Assembly (NCBI GenBank): GCA_963920635.1 | Contig: OY987298.1 | Span: forward strand, 144,744,257-144,808,256 | Source: Pseudeuparius sepicola | Lineage: Eukaryota; Arthropoda; Insecta; Coleoptera; Anthribidae | Reading direction: 5' to 3' | Length of the DNA: 64,000 nucleotides | In this document: piece after piece, positions 57,301 through 64,000 of the stretch | Layout of the letters: each line of letters opens with the position of its first letter | How positions within the stretch are numbered: the first letter of the stretch is position 1 | Translations under genes and position numbers: made by a program | Notes under the pieces: model-generated | The model's database searches: none | Told to the model about the DNA's origin: nothing | What the model saw: only the letters and a program-made list of their open reading frames with translations

Positions 57301-60300
57301 GATTAAAGGTAATGCGGCCGCCTGTAGTAGTCCCGATAATTGCAACCAGATTTTTCCTGTATCACCTTTAGTAATCCTACAATTCCCATTACGTGGGCAT
57401 TACGTATAAGTAGGTAGTTCAAAACAAAAATCATATTTCGTAAATTTTAAATTATTAAGCAGGTAGTTTCAGTCAGGTCGTTTTTTAAAGTGTTTTTATC
57501 TAAGACTACAAGTTTATTTCAAGTTTGTGAGGTACCTACCTTGGGAGATAAATAAAATTACAAACATTTTATAATTAACACCGAGAAAAACTACATGATT
57601 AGAACTACTAGACCTAATCTTATTAGTCCATCCCGAAATCTGTGAAAGTTATTTGGGTAGATACATTCAACATGGGAAGAAAGTTCAAGTACATATTACA
57701 AATGGAATGAGAAACCCGGTAACAAGGTGCAATAGCGACAAATTCTTAAATAAGCAAAATCGGCACTGACTTACCATACTTATTACTTAAATTCGTGGAA
57801 ATAATTGCTGGAAATCAATTTCAACTATAAAATAATTTTGTTTCATTTGACAGTTGCCATATTCTGCACTTGTAGACACAAAATTGTCAAGTCTAATTTT
57901 TAGAAATAATAGAAACATTATTAATTTTTACTAACAATCAAAGTAACCATTATATTCATAGATTCTCCAATATAATGTCATACTTGGCATTAGAATGAGG
58001 ACAAAATAGGCCTCACTTTGGAAAGTATAATGCTGGGTCCCCTTGCTTTAAAGAGTCCCTGGATTTAATACAATACATTTATTGATCACAATTATCACAA
58101 GTATTCCCGAACAGAGTAAAAGAAATTTCAGTTACTGCTGTTTTTGAGGTTCTATGTTTGCTGTACTGTAAATCATAACCATGTCTCGTAGGGTCATGAG
58201 AGTTATTTAATGAATGTAAACGATCGAGAATGCCTCAGTTTCTCTTGCAAAAATCCCTTTAATTTCCTGATGATCTGATTGTTTGTTTCCTCTGCGGTTC
58301 GCGTACTTAGCAGGAAAGAAATACTCGCTAGAAAATTGGCGCTATTATTTCTCACTTGATGGTTTCGACTTTTTTTTTTGTTCGCGGAGGGAGGATGTTT
58401 GTAAACATGTTTTAACGATCTAGAATAAATTCAGTTAGATTTCTACCCAGACAAAATATAACTAGGAAGCTTACGTCGTAATTTTTTCCAAATAAATTCT
58501 CAACTCTAATTTGACACCTATAGGTGCGTGCCACCGCGTGCTTCCGTAAAAGGGGTCGATGCGATTTTTAAGACCAGAGAATCCGCTAAACAAACATCAT
58601 CATTTCACTAACTGTAGTTGGAGTCAGAAACATGGATTAGTGTCCCCATCTATTCATGTATATTATATTGTTACAGAAGGTATTATACTATTATACTAAA
58701 GAAAGTCAGTAATGACAGTAACAATTTTGGCCACTTAAGATAACTTAGTAAATCTAGGTTCAATCACCCTGCAGTACATATTTGACAGTCTTCCCTAAAT
58801 AGTTTACACAGAATAAGATCAAGCTTTTCAATAAGAATCTCTGAATTTAAACAAAATATGTAAAAAAAACATTGAAGTTGTTATAAAATTCGTTTTTAAA
58901 AGGTCAACTTTAACACATATCATTTTAACCAAAAAAAAAATCTGTGGTCAATACATTAACCTGCTTTTTTGTAACACCCTGTATTAATAGTTCTAAATGT
59001 CATAGATAAAACTCTCTGTCTCTATGTTCATATGAATTGTTTTGCTTAAAATGATATTTTCTACCGCGAGTTTTATTTATGACATTTAGAACTGGGACAT
59101 CGTCTATTATTATAAAATTCCAGATGCTTCTCGACGCCGCGGTACTTATGATGCAGCAGTACAGCACGGCGGCGGCGCTCTCCGCCCAGGCCGCCCCCCT
59201 GCAAAACGCCACGGCCGCCGCCGCCGCCAACCAGGCCCCTCCCCCGGGCCCCTCGGCGGCCAATGGCCCGCCAGGATCGGGCGCGACCTGCAACGGTGCA
59301 GCCAACGGGAGTACGCCCAACGCCCAGGGGGAGGAACCGACCAGCACAACAACCAATGGTGAGTCGATTTGTTCTCCAGAAAGCCGTCCGATGAACGGGC
59401 AAGATATGGGAGGAGTTTTTAAAGTGGCACTAACAAATATGTGGGGATCCATCGATGCAATGTGATTGGGTTGTTCATAAATGTCCGTACTTGTGATTGG
59501 CTTGCTGTTTACATTTGTAGTGCCAAATGTGCAAATGTTATTAATATTACTGTTTAATAGGGAAGTTGACAGTTTTTCAAATTTAGTGCCAGTGGATTCT
59601 TTTCACCTTCAACAATATCGTACTACATGTAATTTGCTATTTTACAGCTTTGTTAGAGGGAAAATACACTTTCTGTTTTCCCGCCAATTTGAGCGATTTT
59701 TAAAAATTTACGTCACAATAGTTTTTCCCTATGTAAACGTACTCTGTGACCTCTTCTTCTTCCAACCTGGCTGTATCGGTTATGCTGTAAACCGCTGTGA
59801 AGCAAGTCACAGAACGATGCCCAGATTGGAATTTCCACTGTTGTCAGGCTGTACGTTTTCGAGCAGATTGAACTATGATACCTATTTCATTAGTTATATT
59901 TTACTTTTTAATAATATGTATCATCGATTTTTTATAATATAATTTTATATTTAGAATACCTAGTTACTTTTGTGACATGAAAGTAAAATGATTTAGGACT
60001 GGTAAAACTAAAATAAACATAAAGCATATTTCTAATGTCATACCCCATCTGACAACTGAGAAAATAAAGGCTTGACGTTCGACAGTCCACACTGTGGACG
60101 TGGACACAACAGTAACAATATTTTACTATTTCAACGACGAAGAATACTAAGAATCATCGAAAGGAGTTGTATTTGTGTGTATTTCTTCACAATGACGAAA
60201 AAGTACTTTGGTAGCTATTGCACAAATATGTCCGATAATACTAACAAAATGTTTGTGCTCAGTGCACCAGATAAAAAGAAACTGTGGTTTATTTATTTTA

Positions 60301-60997
60301 TCAGAATCTCTACTTACACAACATAGTGCAAGAATACGTATAATACTGATAAACTTGTACCTGTAAAGGATAAATATATACCTAAGCTGTAAACCCAATA
60401 AATTAATTACATTGAAGGATAATTTAATCTGGCCTTTCTCTTCTTTATTATTGTTTAGACTAGAAGATAATACTAAATAATATGTTTCTTCGACAAAAGC
60501 TATCATCAAAAACAAAACTCTCCAAAGTTTGGATTTGCTGGTTATGTTGTCCGCTGTCAGCTGAAGGATATTTCACCATGTCCAATTATTTTTATTTCTT
60601 CTTCTTCTGAGCTAGCGTTCGGCAATTTTCGGGAACTATTGTGACGTAGAAACCCCCGTCGGCAAAACGAATGAAGATTTAAAAAATCTTCATTTTATTT
60701 TCAAATTATTAATAATTAATGCTTTTGGGGAAAGTTATATGTGCTGGTAGTGTAATTTGGTGATACTTCATCCGCTTCCCTATTATATTATGTTTGGCAA
60801 GTGAGAATGCACGGTAGAAAATTCATCTCTTATTAGACGACCTTTCAGGTAAGGGCACGACTGACATCACGACCAAAACGATCCCGGCCGCCTCCACGAG
60901 CAGCCCGAACGACGCGACACCCACGACGGCCGACGAGGAGCTGAGGCGAAGGAGGCTGCAGAAATTCGAGACGCCGCCCGCGCAGCAAGAGCAGTAG
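45375..60997 (+). CDS. SYVN1: E3 ubiquitin ligase synoviolin / HRD1 (ERAD)
   Basis: Seven exons join in frame to 571 residues: 45375-45503, 45555-45647, 45708-45860, 49041-49612, 56609-56993, 59124-59358 and 60849-60997. The N-terminal half is multi-spanning membrane protein, starting MRSLGISLLSLALTS and including LMERSWYAITETCLAFTVF and ASVQLVFGFEYA. A RING-H2 finger follows (Cys290, Cys293, Cys306, His308, His311, Cys314, Cys325, Cys328), then a Pro/Ala-rich cytosolic tail with SPDELRRMEQ and a conserved end (ADEELRRRRLQKFE). HRD1 sits in the ER membrane and ubiquitinates misfolded proteins for proteasomal degradation; the Drosophila orthologue is sip3. All zinc ligands are present. The start Met matches the family N terminus. 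The 5' exons are AT-leaning whereas exons 4-7 are GC-rich. Confidence 0.95.
46031..46151. mobile_element. Small palindromic MITE family G, copy 2
   Basis: aagttcatacagttgcaaa and its inverse bound the element, as at 26824-26933. It lies in HRD1 intron 3. Confidence 0.65.
46319..47188 (+). mobile_element. TIR element family A with 7-bp target duplication
   Basis: It runs from (G)TGGACC to GGTCCAG and is collinear with 26947-27834. GTATATG flanks both ends (46312-46318, 47189-47195). It lies in HRD1 intron 3. Confidence 0.82.
47477..49004. mobile_element. hAT-like element of gatcttagatc arrays with nested TTAA MITE
   Basis: The left end CAGAGCTGGG and right end CCCAGCTCCG are inverted at nine of ten positions; no clear 8-bp duplication is seen. 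The sequence holds a 19-bp tandem array (gatcttagatcgtttagaa) at 48735-48860 and inverse gatctaagatc motifs at 47845-47910. The TTAA MITE 47500-47837 sits just inside the left end. The right end is 37 bp from HRD1 exon 4. Confidence 0.6.
47500..47837. mobile_element. TTAA-flanked MITE family F, copy 2
   Basis: It is bounded by TTAA (47496-47499, 47838-47841) and differs from 11975-12313 at only a handful of positions, so both copies moved recently. Confidence 0.88.
49041..49612 (+). CDS. SYVN1: HRD1 exon 4: membrane helices and first RING half
   Basis: The exon encodes residues 126-316: MERSPIISWIFH, several hydrophobic helices, SVDLNSEAPWDNKAV, and the first part of the RING-H2 finger up to HTSCL. 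It ends inside an Arg codon (AG|G) at donor AG|GTGAGC. The acceptor tract is cctcccccttccag. A transposon-like array appears to end only some 37 bp upstream of it. Confidence 0.93.
50064..50678 (+). mobile_element. Repeat J with a small conserved ORF, copy 1
   Basis: The sequence runs from accccgattactgtaag to aaataatttgac and matches 63243-63870 in inverse. It contains a 68-codon ORF (50383-50589) with CQSDSEDFPDHSNWFKHSE and a hydrophobic SFTVICVVLV segment that is also open in the other copy. The function is unknown. Confidence 0.6.
50681..50903. mobile_element. Mariner-like MITE
   Basis: CAGTGTGGATACAAATTG and its inverse lie next to TA at both ends. The arms are about 100 bp and flank an (ATT)n centre. 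Confidence 0.85.
52078..52290. mobile_element. MITE family I fragment
   Basis: It shares aaacatcgataaaattat through ctcgattttagtatag with the copies at 44721 and 61676. The left part is rearranged. Confidence 0.6.
52291..54655. other. HRD1 intron 4 stretch without recognised feature
   Basis: AT-rich sequence with no repeat shared elsewhere in the window. The ORF at 54272-54553 (PPSFAPYLTAEDFRGPENTP) has no recognisable domain and could be a relic. Confidence 0.4.
54662..56546. mobile_element. Foldback element carrying duplicated cargo
   Basis: CAGGGTGTAACTGAACTG and its inverse are flanked by TA. The arms run about 380 bp (to about 55040 and from about 56180). The core contains a 300-bp direct duplication (about 55440-55740 and 55755-56070) and a third, inverted part (56070-56190). 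It occupies most of the space before HRD1 exon 5. Confidence 0.8.
55755..55950 (+). pseudogene. Coding-like cargo fragment in foldback
   Basis: One plus-strand frame stays open from about NKDVRLASVNVTITRKG through KKKKLVTAYTCFMLFGN to a stop. A shifted frame then continues with MIWEATNEVQAGANSTF. The Lys-rich start followed by TAYTCFMLF weakly recalls the beginning of an HMG box, which is only an inference. The duplicated upstream copy carries a further disruption. Confidence 0.3.
56609..56993 (+). CDS. SYVN1: HRD1 exon 5: second RING half and proline-rich tail
   Basis: The exon completes the split Arg codon and encodes SWFQRQQTCPTCR, supplying the last two zinc-binding Cys residues. A Pro/Gly/Ala-rich cytosolic segment and the conserved SPDELRRMEQAEREGVEARI helix follow. 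It begins about 60 bp after the end of a 1.9-kb foldback element. Confidence 0.92.
57018..58062 (-). mobile_element. Family C element, uninterrupted
   Basis: The ends ggggactctaaaataagggg and ccccttgctttaaagagtcc are inverted repeats. It starts only 25 bp after the donor site of HRD1 exon 5 and supplies the empty site for the insertions at 50064-50903. Confidence 0.78.
58063..59123. other. HRD1 intron 5, remainder
   Basis: AT-rich sequence without recognised element. An acaccctgtatt motif at 58973 resembles the ends of the TA-flanked foldbacks but stands alone. Confidence 0.4.
59359..60848. other. HRD1 intron 6
   Basis: The donor is G|GTGAGT and the acceptor cctttcag. No repeat shared with the rest of the window was found. 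The ORFs at 59481 and 60072 have no recognisable domain. Confidence 0.45.
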
Positions 60998-61238
60998 CTT
61001 TAGTTATTTTTGTATTTTTCAGAAAAAAAATCACCCTGTATCGAGCGAGAAAGAGGGCGAAGCGAGTGGATTTACGAAATTACATTCCGTGCGAGTCGAC
61101 CGTATGTTATCGCTGACTTTGTCAGGAACGCGCACGATTTTCTTTGTCGTACTCTGCGGAACTATCGACAATCTGGCACTGTCACATCACTTATTTTTGA
61201 ATTATTTTAAGAGCTATTTATAAAGGGCCTTCTAGGTT

Positions 61239-61331
61239 ATGTTTACACGTGTTGAGAAGTATTTTGAAGAGAAAATAGAAAGTGTCAAATCTGAAAGTGA
61301 TCACTTGGTTATAAACACGGTGTTGCAAGAA
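61239..61331 (+). CDS. Possible first exon of an unassigned gene
   Basis: A 31-codon open stretch, MFTRVEKYFEEKIESVKSES onward, charged and probably helical, ends at CAAGAA|GTAAGT, a strong donor. It begins about 240 bp after the HRD1 stop on the same strand. No downstream exon could be joined with confidence and no family was recognised. Confidence 0.3.
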
Positions 61332-61675
61332 GTAAGTTTAGCGACCCGGACAGAAATTATTACGAAACTGCAAATACAGACATTTTATTCAATGAAATGT
61401 GTGGGTTTTCTTGGGATCATAAAATTTTAGATTCTTCCTTCAATAGGCTTTTTTCGTGAAGTTAGAGTCAAGTATTTTGTATGATTAAAAAGAAAACATA
61501 TTCAGTACTTTCATGACGTAAAGCGCCGCTTTTCGTTAAGATGGCACACAATTTATTATTGGGCAAGAAAGTTGTATCAAATGGCATTCATTTCCGACAA
61601 GTATGACAGCAAATCATAATATGAGTGAGAAATATATGTAAACCACCTCCCTCCACCAATGTAAACAGACATAAA

Positions 61676-62040
61676 CTATACTAAAATCGAGCAACTCTTA
61701 TGCCTGGCGTAAACAAGAGCACGTGCCTTGAGATATTCGCCAGGGCCGCACTGAGGCACACCTTTATTTAAGTTTAGTTTTACAATTGTTTACTTCAAAA
61801 TATTTCGGAAAAAAAATGGCTTAATGAAAATGGCTCAAAACATCGATAAAATTATTTGTGGCAGTGTCTAAATAGCTGAAAACAACAAGATAAAATCGCA
61901 TAACTACACTTTTGCGGTCGAGTACGTCCCTGTTGCCGAGTCTGGTGAAATTTTATAGACTACCGACCAATCGCAGAACGTTATTGAACATGTGATTTTA
62001 TTTTTTACTCCAGGCGTAAGGATTGCTTGATTTTTAGTAT
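61676..62040. mobile_element. MITE family I, copy 2
   Basis: ctatactaaaatcgagcaac and attgcttgatttttagtat are inverted ends. The element is collinear with 44721-45089. Confidence 0.7.
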
Positions 62041-63242
62041 AATAACGTTGTGTATAGGTGCGTTTGTTTTTCATGGCCTTCTACTACTTCCTACTACTCA
62101 AATTTGTATAGCGGGACCGTAGCGTACACAATGTGATACATTTCAAATCAAATCAAATATGCTTTATTGTCAAAAGTACTACTTGTCGACAAAGCAACTA
62201 AAAACGAACATACAATGATGCCATTTGTTTACAGTCGTAGAAAAAGTATTTACCAATTTGACCAGTTGTCATAACTATGATCGAAATTCCCAATATTAAA
62301 GTCAATGGTCGCCGTTGTTAGTATGTCATTCATTAAAAATTTGAAATATTGAATTTTAATAGCAAAACAGTGGCAAAACATTACAAAATTTGTATTTCTG
62401 ACGTTATTAAATATAAGAGTAATATAATTGATTATTTAATTAATTTCAGGTACCTTTATAATTACTTCAAATGATCACCCATCACATCTGGTGATATTAA
62501 ATATTTTCAAACTTTAACTGAACATCACAAATCTGATGTTCGACATAGAAAATGTTGATTTTACAGCAGGGCAGATTGATAAGTACTCTCATTACTTTAA
62601 AATATGTCTGGATGTGGATGTTTATTTTTTTACAATAACGGGCTTTACTTTATGAAAGTACCTACTGAAAATGTGCAAAATACTTTATTATTCCTTTGTG
62701 CAAAAAAAAACAATAATTTTTTGACATAAGCCAGTGACATTCCAATGGCCAATATGGTTTTCTACATGTGAAAAAAGAATACTTACCTAACAAAATTTCG
62801 TCGATCGGTGCTGAATACGAAACTTATATCATAAAGTGTACAGGTTTATTTAGTTTTTACTTAACTGATGGTGGGACTGAACATTGTGATGTGTTGAGCA
62901 CGGCGTGTAAATGTTGTAACAAAAAGTGGAACGGACAAGATCAGTTTTGCCTGGCAAAAACTAGCTTAGTTGTTTGTTGTTGAAAGAAAATCGTCATGTA
63001 AGTGATACTATAATTTATTTACTGCTAAGTTTTAATAAATAGTGATTATAATTGTTTGTTTGTTGTTGCCATATATATCCCTTCTTGAGAGTCAAACGGC
63101 ACCAAATAGGAAAAAATCTCTATACGGGGTGTTCCAGTTGTAAAGGGACATTTTGAAATAAACAGAAAATTGCAATATGTAAAGAAATCCATGTGCGAAT
63201 TCAACACCTGCCAATATGAACCAATAAAATGACACGATTTTT
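62041..63242. other. No recognised gene
   Basis: AT-rich sequence downstream of HRD1. A short aatcaaatatgctttattgtc segment at 62150-62172 looks like the 3' end of a retroposon but is too short to assign. The ORF at 62768-62983 is unsupported. Confidence 0.4.
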
Positions 63243-63870
63243 CAAATTATTTTAAGAAGTCGTTACTGGGACTGTCAATTGGTAATTTCGATATCCTAAG
63301 TTGGCATCAATGCAGCAAAAAATGCAACCGGGTAATAAGTTCAGGTCAGTAACGAGCCCATTTGCACTAATAACACGAAAAGTAACACGAACAAGAACAA
63401 CACAGATGACGGTAAAACTCACGAAACGTAGAAAACCCGCGAATATTTTCATTACCGAATGTTTGAACCAGTTTGAACGATCTGGAAAACCTTCACTGTC
63501 ACTTTGACACACCGAAGCAAAATTTGCCTGAGTCCGCCCATAGACACTGCCAAAAGCAGCTGATTATTACAAAATACCAAAATGGAAAGTGTTTCCATGA
63601 CGTTTGTAATTATTATTAAAATGAGTTGTACTCATACTTATTTTTATTTATAGCGGTATAATCGTGATTGAAATAGGGTTTTTATTTTAATATGCTCTTT
63701 TTTTCGTATCACTTGGGTAACTTTTCACATCACAAATCAATGAGTGACGTCATTAACTGGTTGAGACACATATACCAATGTTATACCCAAGGTTAACAGA
63801 AAATTCCTAGGGATTTTGTGGAGAATGTCATCTGACAAAATCGGGACTTCTTACAGTAATCGGGGTATAC
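63243..63870 (-). mobile_element. Repeat J, copy 2
   Basis: This is the inverse of 50064-50678, including the open frame CQSDSEGFPDRSNWFKHSV and FTVICVVLVRVTFRVISANG on the minus strand (63512-63252). Confidence 0.6.
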
Positions 63871-64000
63871 TCTCTTAGTTATGCTAAACCAATATTGTAG
63901 TAGCTAAAATTGATCGGTAACTTCTTCACAGTACCACATTTAATATAGGACTAGAAGATACAATTTCAGTTAACACATTGATCGGTAAATATCTATTAAC

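Overview
This is a nuclear segment of an animal genome, most likely an insect. The introns are AT-rich with canonical GT-AG ends, the genes match animal families, and non-coding DNA is packed with DNA transposons, MITEs and foldback elements. A beetle or similar insect is plausible, but nothing in the window fixes the order. Nothing bacterial, plasmid-borne or CRISPR-like is present.

Four protein-coding genes can be assembled exon by exon with matching splice phases. (1) 6719-29774, plus strand: the last seven exons of a proline-rich protein with one C2H2 zinc finger; its 5' exons lie upstream of, or unrecognised in, the window. (2) 32365-40681, plus: a complete 12-exon RhoGAP gene (859 aa) of the ARHGAP11A type. 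(3) 43582-42928, minus: a three-exon Speedy/RINGO CDK activator (179 aa). (4) 45375-60997, plus: a complete seven-exon synoviolin/HRD1 ubiquitin ligase (571 aa). Genes 2 and 3 are convergent and genes 3 and 4 are divergent. No operon-like or shared-pathway logic is evident, although RhoGAP11 and Speedy both belong to cell-cycle-linked families.

Layout. 1-6700 is a mosaic of repeats inserted into one another (DNA elements, an LTR-like element, a LINE relic, hairpins). 6.7-29.8 kb is the zinc-finger gene, with small GC-rich exons isolated between large transposon-filled introns. 29.8-32.3 kb is intergenic with one long foldback. 32.4-40.7 kb is the RhoGAP gene, with TEs in four introns. 40.7-42.9 and 43.6-45.4 kb are intergenic. 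45.4-61.0 kb is HRD1, whose RING finger is split by a 7-kb intron full of nested elements. 61-64 kb is downstream sequence with further repeats and one possible unassigned first exon.

The most unusual content is in the mobile DNA. A set of hAT-like elements with 8-bp target duplications is filled with short palindromic motifs that differ from element to element. One DNA-element family carries a tRNA-like cassette followed by a T-run. One foldback carries a duplicated coding-like fragment. Several insertions can be proven from an empty or second copy inside this same window.
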